64,000 nucleotides of DNA from Roseomonas xinghualingensis (GCF_025791835.1 NZ_JAOXLP010000004.1:178714-242713); one strand, 5' to 3'; shown: positions 18,094 to 27,031, counted from the first letter of the stretch. Notes: a model not told the origin generated them from the sequence alone. Made by a program: numbers and translations.

Positions 18094-20067
18094 CTACAGC
18101 AGGACCGGCACTTGGTCTGCGGTGGGCAGAGGCTCCAGATGACGGGCGCCGCAGGCGAGGAGATGGGCCGCGACGGCATCCAGCTCGGCAGCGTCACGGG
18201 TGGGATCGTGCCACGCGCCATCCGTGGCAGGGCTGCCGGGCGGCACCCAGATGACGGTCTCGTATCGGGCGCGGGTGAGCAGCACGCGGTAGGTGTTCAG
18301 GATGAAGGCGCGCTCGGTCTCGTTGCGGACGGTGTTCCAGCGGGGGCCGGAAAGGCTGCGCATGCGCCAGCCCTCCACGCCGCGCAGCATGTCGCCGCCC
18401 CAGGCGAGGCCGACCTGATCCAGTTCCAGCCCCTGGCAGTCATATTCGGTGGCGTAGGTTTCCAGCGCGTCGGAGGCGCGGATATCGGGCCAACGATCAA
18501 GGAACCAGTGCGGGATGTCGGCGGCCTGCGTGCCCAGCCCCTCGGCGCGTAGGCGGCGAGCGCCGGAGGAAGCGACCAATCCGGCGCGGCGCATGCCCCG
18601 GGAGAGATGGCGCAGGGCCGCGCGCATGGTGGAGAGATCGCGGGTGACGAAATAAGGAACGCCGCCGGATTCATGGGCGATGCGGATGGCGGCTTCCTTG
18701 TCACCGGAGAGGACGGCATCGACCCAGGGTGCGCCCTGCGGGTCACGCACGGAACGCATGGGGACGGTCAGATCCAGATCGTCATCCAAGGTCAGCCAGG
18801 ATTGGGAGCCTTCCGCCAGACGCTGCGCGGTGATGGGGGCTGACAGGGCCCGCCCCGGCGCCACGGCCCGCCATCCGGGCGCCCCGGCGATCACACGGCC
18901 CCATTCCGCAAGCCCCGCCTCGCCGGTGTTAATCTCCTGTCCATTGCCGATGAGGGCCACCACCACGGACCAGTCGCCGTGACGTGCCATGATCTCAAGC
19001 GTATGCGCCGGCTCGCTGTCCGTCAGCCTGCTGGCGCCGCGGCGCTGGGACGGCCTGGTGGCCTGGGCGCGGTCCCATGCACGCTGGGCCTCATCGAAGA
19101 CGATGACCCGGGCTTCCGGCTGCTCACGCGGTCGCTCGGCATAGTGCTCCAGGAAACGATGGACGTTCTGAAGCGCGGTGACGGCCTGCGCCCGCGCCTG
19201 CGCGCGGCGCCTACTGCCATCGGGCGCGGCCTGGCGGACAAGGCTTTCGCGCAGCACGTCGATCAGTGGCATATTGCCGGTCAGGAAGGCCGCGCCATGT
19301 CCCTGCAAGGCGCCGAAGACGATGTTGAGCCCACAGAGCGTCTTGCCCGCGCCGGGTATGCCCGTGACGAAGACAGCAACATGCTCGCCGGCCTCGCGCG
19401 CTGAGTCGATCGCGCGCTGCACAGCCTGGGTGGTGCGGGTGAGGTTGGCAGCATCGGCACGGGCGGAGAGCATTTCGGCGCTCCGATGCCGGTCGAAGAG
19501 CATGGCCGCCGCTTCCAGCACATTCGGCACCGGGCGGTATGGCGCGGCAAGCCAAGCGTTATGGTCGAGCGCGCTTGCTGGTGTGCCGATGGAGCTGTGG
19601 ATGGCATGCAATGTGTCGCCCAGGCCTTCCGCATTCGCACGGAAAGGCGCTGCCACGCCATGCCAGATGAGGGGACGGTTGAAAGACGTGGCAGGCGCGC
19701 GCGTGGCGACCAGCACGGGCACGACCGGAATGCCGCGGCAGCCGGCGTGGAAGTCGTGCAGATCGAGAGCGTAATCCTCAGCCTGGCGGAGATCCGCGAG
19801 GGCATGGGTTGCCGCACCGTCCTTGATCTCGAGCACAAGCACGGCGCGGTCGGTCAGGATCACGCAGTCGGCGCGTTTCTCCAGTCTCAGCAGATCGTAT
19901 TCGAACATCACCGTCCAACCGGCGGCTTCCGGCGCGGCGAGCGCGGCTTGCAGCAGGCGCGCGGTGGAGACCCAGGCCATGCGCTGCGCCAGTTCGAGCG
20001 TCGCGTGGCGCGCGGCCTGGGCATAGGCCAGGCGCGCGGCGACATCCTCCGGTGGGAGCGCGAGCAA
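18094..20067 (-). CDS. DUF2075 ATPase with N-terminal PD-(D/E)XK-like nuclease region
   Basis: 657 residues, start TTG at 20067 (first ATG is codon 30). Residues 50-90 read RLEKRADCVILTDRAVLVLE followed by IKDG, an Asp-x(n)-ExK pattern typical of restriction-like nucleases. Residues about 230-600 form a superfamily 1-like helicase/ATPase: Walker A VTGIPGAGKTLCG, Walker B VIVFDEAQRAWDR, ALIGNGQEINTGEAG (motif III-like), and C-terminal ATEYDCQGLELDQVGLAWGG plus YRVLLTRARYETVIWV (UvrD-like motifs V-VI). This is the DUF2075 architecture. Such nuclease-helicase fusions often act in DNA processing or defence; that role is inferred here. Confidence 0.82.
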   Translation of the reverse strand: MLALPPEDVAARLAYAQAARHATLELAQRMAWVSTARLLQAALAAPEAAGWTVMFEYDLLRLEKRADCVILTDRAVLVLEIKDGAATHALADLRQAEDYALDLHDFHAGCRGIPVVPVLVATRAPATSFNRPLIWHGVAAPFRANAEGLGDTLHAIHSSIGTPASALDHNAWLAAPYRPVPNVLEAAAMLFDRHRSAEMLSARADAANLTRTTQAVQRAIDSAREAGEHVAVFVTGIPGAGKTLCGLNIVFGALQGHGAAFLTGNMPLIDVLRESLVRQAAPDGSRRRAQARAQAVTALQNVHRFLEHYAERPREQPEARVIVFDEAQRAWDRAQATRPSQRRGASRLTDSEPAHTLEIMARHGDWSVVVALIGNGQEINTGEAGLAEWGRVIAGAPGWRAVAPGRALSAPITAQRLAEGSQSWLTLDDDLDLTVPMRSVRDPQGAPWVDAVLSGDKEAAIRIAHESGGVPYFVTRDLSTMRAALRHLSRGMRRAGLVASSGARRLRAEGLGTQAADIPHWFLDRWPDIRASDALETYATEYDCQGLELDQVGLAWGGDMLRGVEGWRMRSLSGPRWNTVRNETERAFILNTYRVLLTRARYETVIWVPPGSPATDGAWHDPTRDAAELDAVAAHLLACGARHLEPLPTADQVPVLL

Positions 20068-20096
20068 ATCGGATGTGGTGAGAATCAGCCAGGGTC

Positions 20097-20993
20097 TCAG
20101 GCGCGCGTCCTCGAAGGCCAGGTCGCGAGCATCATGCTTCCCAAAAGCAACGCAAAGCCTAACGCATGCGTCACGGTCGGCACCTCGCCGAGGAAGATGA
20201 TGGCCGTCGCTGCGGCGGTGGCGGGGAGGAAGGCGGTGAAGACGCCGGCGATCCCGGCCGGCGCGCGCCTCAGCCCCCCGTACCAGAGCAGGAGGGCGAG
20301 GATGCTCGATGTCACCGCGTGGAAGACGAGCAGCGCCAGGAGCCAGGGATCGGCAAGGCGCGACGCCGCGCCCGCATCCGGCAGCCAGACAGGGAACGCC
20401 AGGGCAGCCGAGAAGAATTGCATCCAGAGGCTGGCCGTGAGCAGCGGCAGCGCGCCCGCGGAGCGCTTCGCCAGCAGCACATAGGCTGCCTCTCCACAGA
20501 CACCAAGGAAGATGAGGGCGTTGCCGATGAGGCTGCCGCCCTCCCCTTCCCCACCACGCGCAAGGACGATGGCGCCCATGCCGGCGGCGGCCAGGACCAC
20601 CGCAGCCCAGCTACGCGGCGCCAGGCGCTCACGCAGAAAGAAGGCGCTGCCGAGGGCCACAACCGCCGGCAGGGTGGCAAGGACGAGGCCACCTTCCAGC
20701 GCGGTGGTGAAGCGCAGGCCGGTAAGGAGCCCGGCATTGTAGAGGATGGTGCCTGCCGCGGCCTGGAGGAAGAGGTTCCATAGCAGCCCGCGTCCCGGGC
20801 GCATGGGGCCGTCCTGCCACAAGGCCAGGGGCAGCAGCACGGCACAGGCGATGATGCATCGCAGGCCGACGATCATGAAAATCGGCAGTTCGGACGCGAG
20901 CGTCTTCGCCACCGTGACGTTCAGGCCGACCAGGACCATGGAGCCGGCGAGCTGCAGATAGGCGCCGAGCATCAGGAGCGCGTCATGCCTCAC
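20097..20993 (-). CDS. EamA/DMT-family transporter
   Basis: 298 residues with ten predicted membrane helices arranged as two EamA repeats (first repeat LMLGAYLQLAGSMVLVGLNV to about 150; second from SLIGNALIFLGVCGEAAYVL). Drug/metabolite transporters of this kind usually export small metabolites or amino acids. The GTG at 20993 overlaps the end of the upstream acyltransferase gene by 11 nt; an internal ATG (MLGAYLQ) seven codons later is possible. Confidence 0.87.
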   Translation of the reverse strand: MRHDALLMLGAYLQLAGSMVLVGLNVTVAKTLASELPIFMIVGLRCIIACAVLLPLALWQDGPMRPGRGLLWNLFLQAAAGTILYNAGLLTGLRFTTALEGGLVLATLPAVVALGSAFFLRERLAPRSWAAVVLAAAGMGAIVLARGGEGEGGSLIGNALIFLGVCGEAAYVLLAKRSAGALPLLTASLWMQFFSAALAFPVWLPDAGAASRLADPWLLALLVFHAVTSSILALLLWYGGLRRAPAGIAGVFTAFLPATAAATAIIFLGEVPTVTHALGFALLLGSMMLATWPSRTRA

Positions 20994-22134
20994 CTGCGCG
21001 GCGATAGGGGGAGAGCGAGTCCAGTTCCCGCATCTCGGCTTCGATCGCGGCGCGCTCGTGGCGCAGCGAATCCGCAACGGCGCGGCGCAGGCCGGAATGG
21101 GCGATGAGATGCGCGGAATAGGTTGGCACGGGGCGGTAACCGCGCTGGATCTTGTGCTCGCCCTGCGCGCCAGCCTCCACGCGCTTCAGCCCATGGGCGA
21201 TGGCGAAGTCAATGGCCTGATAATAACAGAGCTCGAAATGGAGGAAGGGCGCCTCGACGAGGCTGCCCCAGTTGCGGCCATAGAGTGCGTCGGGCCCCAT
21301 CAGGTTCAGCGCGCCGGCGACGGGCTTTCCGTTCTGCTCGGCCAGCATCAGCACGACCCGGTCGCCCATGCGCTCGCCCATCAGCGGCCAGAAGCCGGCG
21401 GTGAGGTAGGGACTGCCCCATTTCCGATCCGTGGTGCTGCGATAGAACTTATGGAAGAGGCGCCAGATCTGCGGCGTGATCTCGGTGCCACGCACGACGC
21501 GCATGGTGAGGCCGGCGGATTGCGCATCGCGGCGCTCGCGGCGGATGGCCTTGCGCTTGCGGGAGGATAGGGCGGCGAGGAAGTCCTCGAAGCTGGAATA
21601 GCCTTCATTCGTCCAGTGGAACTGGATGCCAAGGCGCCGCAGCCATCCTGCCTCACCGAGCACATCCCACTCCGCGCGGGTGCAGAAGGTGACGTGGCAG
21701 GAGGAGAGCGCCAGCGCCTCCGTTGCCTGCGCCAGGGCCTGGGCAAGTGCGCCATGCGGCACACCGCTGCCGGGGCGGACCATCAGGCGCGGGCCGGGCA
21801 CGGGGCTGAAGGGCACGGCCACCTGGAGCTTCGGGTAGTACTGCCCACCGGCATCCTCGAAGGCGCGGGCCCAGCCATGGTCGAAGACATATTCGCCGTA
21901 GGAATGGCTCTTGGCATAGGCGGGCGCCACCGCGACCAGCGCGCCGGATCCGTCGCGCAACGCCAGGTGCTGCGGCAGCCAGCCGGTGCGCGGCCCGGTG
22001 CAGCCGGATTCCTCCAGGGAAAGAAGGAAGGCATGGGAGGTGAAGGGATTTCCGCTCTCGTCGCAGGCATCCCATTCCTCGGCCGGGATGTCGGTGATGC
22101 GAGGGTGCAGCGAGAGGGTCAGCTCAGAAGGCAT
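20983..22134 (-). CDS. FemAB-like GNAT acyltransferase (DUF482/COG3146)
   Basis: 383 residues. Opens with ITDIPAEEWDACDESGNPFTS and contains YAKSHSYGEYVFDHGWA, FHWTNEGYSSFEDFLAALSS, RKRKAIRRERRDA and YGRNWGSLVEAPFLHFELCY, the signature order of the DUF482 (PF04339) peptidogalycan-type acyltransferases. The biochemical substrate of this family is not established. It lies in the minus-strand run between the NTF2-like gene (42 nt) and the DMT transporter (overlap). Confidence 0.88.
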   Translation of the reverse strand: MPSELTLSLHPRITDIPAEEWDACDESGNPFTSHAFLLSLEESGCTGPRTGWLPQHLALRDGSGALVAVAPAYAKSHSYGEYVFDHGWARAFEDAGGQYYPKLQVAVPFSPVPGPRLMVRPGSGVPHGALAQALAQATEALALSSCHVTFCTRAEWDVLGEAGWLRRLGIQFHWTNEGYSSFEDFLAALSSRKRKAIRRERRDAQSAGLTMRVVRGTEITPQIWRLFHKFYRSTTDRKWGSPYLTAGFWPLMGERMGDRVVLMLAEQNGKPVAGALNLMGPDALYGRNWGSLVEAPFLHFELCYYQAIDFAIAHGLKRVEAGAQGEHKIQRGYRPVPTYSAHLIAHSGLRRAVADSLRHERAAIEAEMRELDSLSPYRRAGEA

Positions 22135-22176
22135 GGGCAGGCATGTGCGGCGCCTGGCGCCGGGTGCAAGCGGGAA

Positions 22177-22554
22177 TCAGCCCTGCGCCCGGGACACGGC
22201 GAAGGCGGCGAAATCAGCCACGGCCTCCACCCCGGCGATGACCTCGCCACGGATGGACCAGACATGAAGGAACGGCACGCGGCCTTCGCGGCCGGTGGAG
22301 TCGCGCGCGTCATAGGCGCCGCTGGCGAGAAGCCGGCCGTCCGACAGGGGCGCGAAGGCATCCACCGCGATGCGCCAATGCGGAAAGCTGCGGCGCAGGG
22401 TGGGAAAGAACTCGCCCTCCACCTCGGCCCGGCCGCGCCATTCGGTGCGCGGCACGGGGTAGCCGGGGGAGACTCGCCAGGAGACATCCTCAGCCAGGAG
22501 GGAATGATCGCCGCTCTCCATCCAGCGGCGAATCAGGGCCTCGGCGGGATTCAC
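22177..22554 (-). CDS. NTF2-like/SnoaL-family small protein
   Basis: 125 residues. MNPAEALIRRWMESGDHSLL, WRVSPGYPVP, YPVPRTEWRGRAEVEGEFFP and a final helix match the cone-shaped NTF2-like fold, with WR..G..EV near residue 40 and GRVPFLHVWSIRGEVIAG as the central strands. No catalytic residues can be assigned. GTG start overlaps the RidA stop by 4 nt (GTGA). Confidence 0.72.
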   Translation of the reverse strand: MNPAEALIRRWMESGDHSLLAEDVSWRVSPGYPVPRTEWRGRAEVEGEFFPTLRRSFPHWRIAVDAFAPLSDGRLLASGAYDARDSTGREGRVPFLHVWSIRGEVIAGVEAVADFAAFAVSRAQG

Positions 22555-23027
22555 GCGATCTCGAAGATGGCCTCCACCTCCACCGCGGCGTCGCCGGGCA
22601 AGGAGGGGACGCCGATGGTCGAGCGGGCGTGGCGGCCGATCTCGTCGAAGACGGCGACGGCCATGTCGGAGGCGCCGTTCATCACCTGGGCGTGCTGGGT
22701 GAATTCCGGCACTGCGGCGATGAAGCCACCCAGCCGCACCACCCGCGCCACGCGGTCCAGGCTGCCCAGCACCGTGCGGGCCTGGGCCAGCACATTGATG
22801 AAACAGAGTTGCGCAGCCTGCTGGCCGATTTCGACCCGCACACTGGCGCCGAGCTTGCCGGTATAGGCGATCTTGCCCTCGCGCATCGGCACCTGGCCGG
22901 AGACGAAGAGCAGCTTCCCGGCAATCACGGCGGGGACGTAGTTGGCGATGGGCGCCGCGGGCTCCGGCAGAGTTACGCCCAGCTCAGCGAGGCGGGCGGC
23001 GATGCGCCCCTGATCAGCATGCGCCAT
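22551..23027 (-). CDS. RidA family protein
   Basis: 158 residues. NYVPAVIAGKLLFVSGQVPM and GKIAYTGKLGASV are the YjgF/UK114 core; VEVEAIFEIA closes the fold. Members deaminate reactive enamine/imine intermediates released by PLP enzymes. The canonical C-terminal motif with the carboxylate-binding Arg is altered (LGGFIAAVPEFTQHAQVM, then ARSTIGVPSLPGDAAVEVE, which keeps an Arg), matching the longer RidA subfamily. Begins 3 nt after the TSCPD gene stop. Confidence 0.9.
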   Translation of the reverse strand: MAHADQGRIAARLAELGVTLPEPAAPIANYVPAVIAGKLLFVSGQVPMREGKIAYTGKLGASVRVEIGQQAAQLCFINVLAQARTVLGSLDRVARVVRLGGFIAAVPEFTQHAQVMNGASDMAVAVFDEIGRHARSTIGVPSLPGDAAVEVEAIFEIA

Positions 23028-23030
23028 GGC

Positions 23031-24554
23031 TCAGCCCACCAGCCGGAGAGCGCGGCGGCGCGCGGCGGGCGCCGGGGCGGAAGGAAGGTCCGGCAGGAGG
23101 GGAAGTTGCTGCGCGGCGGTGCCGAGATGGTCGAAGCCGCACTCCTCATCGGTCGGGTCCGGAAGGACGCGGCCGCCGAGATGGTCCAATGCCAGGCGGC
23201 GGAAGGCCCAGTCGAGCACGGAGGAGGCGCGGTGGATGGCCGGATCACCCTCCACCACCCCGGCCGGGCCGAAGCGGGTATAGGCGAAGGCCTGCACATA
23301 TTCGTCGAGTCGAACGCCCGAATTCAGGCCGACCGTCACGGAATGGCAGAGCGCGTCCACCATGGCGCGGAAAGCCGCGCCATCCTTGGCGAAGTTGAGG
23401 GAGATTTCCTCGAGGCCATGCGCGCCTTCCATGGTGCGCAGGGTGACGCGATGGCCGCCGATCGAAACCTTCCACACGGCACCACGGCCATGGACCGCAT
23501 GCTGGCGGGGCTTGGGGGCGGGTCGCGGAGCCTGCGCGGGGACGGCGGCGCCGGGGGAAGAGGAATGCATCCAGGGCCGCAGCACCGCTTCCATGGCGGC
23601 TCGGGCTTCAGGGCCGCGCGGGGCCAGGAGGCGGGTGGCGTCCTCCCCGGCCAGTAGGGCAGCGCGGGTGGGCACCTCCATCACATCGCCATCCGGGGTG
23701 GAGACGAGGCGGGTCGGGGCGACGGCAGGAGCGAGTCCGCCCGTCTCGGCCCCCAGCAGCGCCTCCACGGCATCCGGCGGAGTGAGGGTGAAGATGGCGG
23801 CGTGGCGCAGGCCCGGGGCACTGGCCGCGGCGTCCAGCGCAGCGCGGACGGCCTCGGCCAGGCCAGGCACGGGAAGCGACTCGGGCGGAGTCGGCCAGAT
23901 CAGGGAGATCGGCTCACGCGCGCCAAAAGTCTCGGCCAGGTCGCCCGACGCGGCCTCGGCGGCGCCGCGCGTCAGGGCAGAGATGGCGGCGCCGACGGCG
24001 CGGGCCTCGGGGGACTCGTAGTCCAGCCGCAGGGCGGCGAGCAGCCCGGCCAGGTCGGCGAAGCCGAGGCGCAGGCGGGACGCGCGGGCATTGCCCAGGA
24101 TCTCGAGGGTGGTGACGCCGAGACGGACGGCGACGGCATAGCCGGTCGAGTCGAACCCACCTTCCTCATCAAGGAATGCCGGTAGATTCAGGACGAATCG
24201 GGGTTCGGCCTTCGGATCATTGGCCCAGGTCCCGGCGCCGGGCGCGGCGCGGCGCGTGAGGACAAGGCTGCGCAGGCCGGCGGCAAAGCCCTCGGCGGCT
24301 CCGGCGCTGGCCAGGACGCCCAGCTTGCGGCCCTTGGCGGCAACGCGGCGAATCCAGCCTTCGGCGAGGCGCGGAAGGGCCACCGGCCCCTCTCCCGGAG
24401 CCAGCGCGGCCAGGGCTTCGGCAGCCCCGTCGTCCCACTCCGCAGGCAGCGCCACGGGGCGGGGATTGGCATCGGGATCGGCGGAGGCACGGGTGCGGCG
24501 CATCACCACCCCCTCCCAAATCGTGTCCCGGATCGTGCCGTCTCTGCGCGTCAT
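23031..24554 (-). CDS. TSCPD-domain protein resembling the C-terminal part of class II ribonucleotide reductase
   Basis: 507 residues from ATG 24554 (MTRRDGTIRDTIWEG). Two regions resemble the B12-dependent ribonucleotide reductase NrdJ: residues about 135-215 (VTTLEILGNARASRLRLGFA, then DLAGLLAALRLDYESPEARA and ISALTRGAAEAASG) parallel the segment after the NrdJ active site, and residues about 365-460 (VTLRTMEGAHGLEEISLNFA, KDGAAFRAMVDALCHSVTVG, SGVRLDEYVQAFAYTRFGPA, SSVLDWAFRRLALDHLG) parallel the TSCPD domain. The catalytic barrel is absent and the region between is Ala/Pro-rich, so it cannot be a working reductase by itself. First gene of the minus-strand run. Role unknown. Confidence 0.72.
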   Translation of the reverse strand: MTRRDGTIRDTIWEGVVMRRTRASADPDANPRPVALPAEWDDGAAEALAALAPGEGPVALPRLAEGWIRRVAAKGRKLGVLASAGAAEGFAAGLRSLVLTRRAAPGAGTWANDPKAEPRFVLNLPAFLDEEGGFDSTGYAVAVRLGVTTLEILGNARASRLRLGFADLAGLLAALRLDYESPEARAVGAAISALTRGAAEAASGDLAETFGAREPISLIWPTPPESLPVPGLAEAVRAALDAAASAPGLRHAAIFTLTPPDAVEALLGAETGGLAPAVAPTRLVSTPDGDVMEVPTRAALLAGEDATRLLAPRGPEARAAMEAVLRPWMHSSSPGAAVPAQAPRPAPKPRQHAVHGRGAVWKVSIGGHRVTLRTMEGAHGLEEISLNFAKDGAAFRAMVDALCHSVTVGLNSGVRLDEYVQAFAYTRFGPAGVVEGDPAIHRASSVLDWAFRRLALDHLGGRVLPDPTDEECGFDHLGTAAQQLPLLPDLPSAPAPAARRRALRLVG

Positions 24555-24721
24555 GAGACCGACCATAAGCGGGGTCCGGGCGAGGGTGAAGCCGCCATGT
24601 CGTGGGTCGCGTGCGACTCGGGCACAAGATCCGGTGTTCACCCCCCGTGCCTTTCGCGCAAGGCCGGGGCATGCCATATGCACCGCATCATTCACCCGCC
24701 CGCATCGGCAGGAGACCTTTC

Positions 24722-25078
24722 ATGTCCGCCATGCAGCGCTGGCTCTCCGGCCTTACCGGCCGCAGGATCGGCACCGATTCCGCTGGCAATATCTACTTCG
24801 AGAGCCGGCGCGACTATCTGAACTATGGCCGCAAGCGCCGCTGGGTTGTCTATGCCGGCGCCCCGGAGGCGACGACCGTGCCGCCCGAGTGGCATGGCTG
24901 GCTGCACCACATGATGGACTCGCCCCTGGATACCGCCAGGCGCCTGCCCTGGATGAAGCCGCACCAGCGGAACCTCACGGGGACACCCGAGGCGTACCGG
25001 CCCAGCGGGCATGACTATGCCGGAGGCCGGCGCAACCCGACGGCCGGCGACTACGAGGCATGGACTCCCGGTTCCTGA
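24722..25078 (+). CDS. NADH:ubiquinone oxidoreductase subunit NDUFA12 homologue
   Basis: 118 residues. RIGTDSAGNIYFESRRDYL, RRWVVYAGAPEATTVPPEWH and GWLHHMMDSPLDTARRLPWM are the NDUFA12/B17.2 signature. It is an accessory subunit of alphaproteobacterial complex I on the cytoplasmic peripheral arm. ATG has GGAG upstream. It leads a four-gene run ending in DUF2155, the usual partner in alphaproteobacteria. Confidence 0.95.
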   Translation: MSAMQRWLSGLTGRRIGTDSAGNIYFESRRDYLNYGRKRRWVVYAGAPEATTVPPEWHGWLHHMMDSPLDTARRLPWMKPHQRNLTGTPEAYRPSGHDYAGGRRNPTAGDYEAWTPGS

Positions 25079-25103
25079 TGCGAATCCAGCCAGGACAACC
25101 CGC

Positions 25104-25604
25104 GTGAAGGGGCGCCGGATCGCGGAAATCGCGGCGGGGGCGATGGTTCTGCTCGTGGCCGCGCTGTTCCTTGTCTATGCAGCGACGAACTCCGGGCGCT
25201 CCAGCACCAATGGCGGGCTGGAGCTGACAGCTCGCTTCGACCGAATCGATGGGCTGGCGCCGGGCGCGGATGTTCGCATCGCAGGGGTGAAGGTGGGCAG
25301 CGTAACGTCCCAGCGGATCGATCCCGAGACCTTCCTGGCGGTGCTGACGCTGAACGTCGACTCCGGCCTGAAGCTGCCTGATGACAGCTCGGCCGAGATC
25401 ACCTCCGAGGGGCTGCTGGGCGGCCGGTACGTGGCGCTGGTGCCGGGCGGGAGCGAGCAGTTCCTGGCCAGCGGCGACACGGTGAAGATCACCCAGTCGG
25501 CCGTGAGCCTGGAGAGCCTACTGGGCCGCTTCATCTTCTCCGTGACCGAGCTGAACGAGAAGCGATCGGATGAGGGGGCGGAAGGCGGGGGAGCCTCGCG
25601 GTGA
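25104..25604 (+). CDS. mlaD: Outer-membrane lipid asymmetry protein MlaD (MCE domain)
   Basis: 166 residues from GTG 25104 with AGGACA upstream. One N-terminal membrane anchor (IAAGAMVLLVAALFLVYAA), then a single MCE domain: LTARFDRIDGLAPGADVRIA, GVKVGSV, SAEITSEGLLGGRYVALVPG. MlaD hexamers carry phospholipids between the outer and inner membranes with MlaF, E and B; none of those is in the window, so it must work with genes elsewhere. Lies 25 nt after ndufA12 and overlaps the next gene by 4 nt. Confidence 0.9.
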   Translation: MKGRRIAEIAAGAMVLLVAALFLVYAATNSGRSSTNGGLELTARFDRIDGLAPGADVRIAGVKVGSVTSQRIDPETFLAVLTLNVDSGLKLPDDSSAEITSEGLLGGRYVALVPGGSEQFLASGDTVKITQSAVSLESLLGRFIFSVTELNEKRSDEGAEGGGASR

Positions 25605-25828
25605 CGGCCGATCCCCTGGCGCCGCCGGAGTTCTGGCCAGGTGCCGACGGTCAGCCCATCTCCTGCCGGGAGAAGCTGAAGATGCTGGCCGAGAACCATG
25701 CGGAGGCTGCGCAGGTGCTGCGCGACACCTTCGAGGACGCTGTATTGATGGGGGTGGACGAGGCAGCGATGCGTAAACTGCTGACAGATCTGGTGGCCGC
25801 CCTGCCTAGTCCGAAACGCGCCGCATGA
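25601..25828 (+). CDS. Small conserved hypothetical protein
   Basis: 75 residues, GTG start overlapping the mlaD stop (GTGA) and stop overlapping the DUF2155 start (ATGA). Contains WPGADGQPISCREKLKMLAE and a helical remainder ending in a Lys-Arg tail. The double coupling argues that it is translated. Family and function not recognised. Confidence 0.7.
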   Translation: MTADPLAPPEFWPGADGQPISCREKLKMLAENHAEAAQVLRDTFEDAVLMGVDEAAMRKLLTDLVAALPSPKRAA

Positions 25829-26220
25829 GGCGCGCGGCCTTTCTTCTGGCCCTGCTGCTTTCAGGACCAACTGCGGCGCAGGACATGAATCCGGACCAGG
25901 CCCCGCTGCCTGAGGCAGGCTGGGTGCAGAAGCGCACCGCCCAGTTGCAGGCCCTGGACAAGGTGACCGCGCGGATCACCGTGCTGGATGCCACGGTGGG
26001 CCAGCCCACTCGCTTCGGCACCCTGACCATCACGGTGCGTGCCTGCAATGCCCGCCCGCCCGATGAAGTTCCCGATGCGGCCGCCTTCATCGAGGTGCGC
26101 GACGACCTTATCGCCGCGACCTCGCCTCCTGCCTTCCGGGGCTGGATGCTTGCCAATGCCCCAGCGGCGAACATGCTGGAGCATCCGGTCTACGATCTCC
26201 GGATTCTCGAGTGCCGGTGA
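25825..26220 (+). CDS. Exported DUF2155 protein
   Basis: 131 residues. Signal peptide MRRAAFLLALLLSGPTAAQ, then QKRTAQLQALDKVTARITVL, GQPTRFGTLTITVRACNARP and FRGWMLANAPAANMLEHPVYD, which is the DUF2155 (PF09923) consensus. Periplasmic, two cysteines (ACNARP, LECR) that could pair. Function unknown across the family; nearly always linked to ndufA12. Confidence 0.92.
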   Translation: MRRAAFLLALLLSGPTAAQDMNPDQAPLPEAGWVQKRTAQLQALDKVTARITVLDATVGQPTRFGTLTITVRACNARPPDEVPDAAAFIEVRDDLIAATSPPAFRGWMLANAPAANMLEHPVYDLRILECR

Positions 26221-26272
26221 AGACCTGGCGGCTTGCCGAACCCAATGTCTCCGGCCCAGGGTGGGAGGCGTT

Positions 26273-27031
26273 ATGACCGACCTGACCAACCCGGGCCCTG
26301 CCCTCGCCGGGCCGCCGATCCCTGGCCCTGACGCCGCGCTCTTCCTCGATATGGACGGCACGCTGCTGGAGATCGCGCCGCGGCCGGATGCGGTGGTGGT
26401 ACCGAAGGAACTGCCCGAGCTACTGACGCGCCTGCAAACCGCGCTGGGCGGCGCGGTCGCGGTGGTCACGGGGCGTGGGCTGGCAGTCGCGCGCGGCTTC
26501 ACGGGCGTTCCCAGCCTGCCAATCGGGGCGGAGCATGGAGCGGTGCTGGATCCGGCTCTGCCTGGAGCCCCTCCCCTGCCCGTGCCGCCGCCTGAGTGGC
26601 GCCGCATGGCCGACGAATTCGCCGCTGCCCGCCCAGGCACGCTGGCCGAGCACAAGACGCATGGGATCGTCCTGCATTTCCGCCAGAGGCCTGAGGCCGA
26701 GGCGGAAGCAATGGCCCTCCTTCACAGGTTAGTGCGCAATGACCCGCGTGGCTTCCATGTTGTGCCTTCCCATGCTGCGGCGGACCTTCGCCCGGTGGGG
26801 GCGGACAAGGGGGGCGCGGTGCACAGGCTGATGACGATTTCCCCCTTCCGGGGGCGGCGTCCCATCTTCATCGGGGATGACATCACCGATGAGGACGGCA
26901 TGGCAGCCTGCGCCGAATATGGCGGCTACGGCCTCCGCGTACCGGATGATTTCGCCGGCCGGCCGGCACTGGTTCGGGCTTGGCTCTCGCGGCTGGCCGC
27001 CTCGCTCACGGCAGGGGCGCGGCCGGATTGA
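26273..27031 (+). CDS. otsB: Trehalose-6-phosphate phosphatase
   Basis: 252 residues, HAD superfamily. FLDMDGTLLEIAP is motif I with the nucleophilic Asp; VVTGR is motif II; IFIGDDITDEDGM is motif IV; PIGAEHGA and LRPVGADKGGAVHRL match OtsB. Dephosphorylates trehalose-6-phosphate to trehalose for osmotic and desiccation protection. GGGAGG lies 6 nt before the ATG. Partner otsA is 247 nt downstream. Confidence 0.94.
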   Translation: MTDLTNPGPALAGPPIPGPDAALFLDMDGTLLEIAPRPDAVVVPKELPELLTRLQTALGGAVAVVTGRGLAVARGFTGVPSLPIGAEHGAVLDPALPGAPPLPVPPPEWRRMADEFAAARPGTLAEHKTHGIVLHFRQRPEAEAEAMALLHRLVRNDPRGFHVVPSHAAADLRPVGADKGGAVHRLMTISPFRGRRPIFIGDDITDEDGMAACAEYGGYGLRVPDDFAGRPALVRAWLSRLAASLTAGARPD

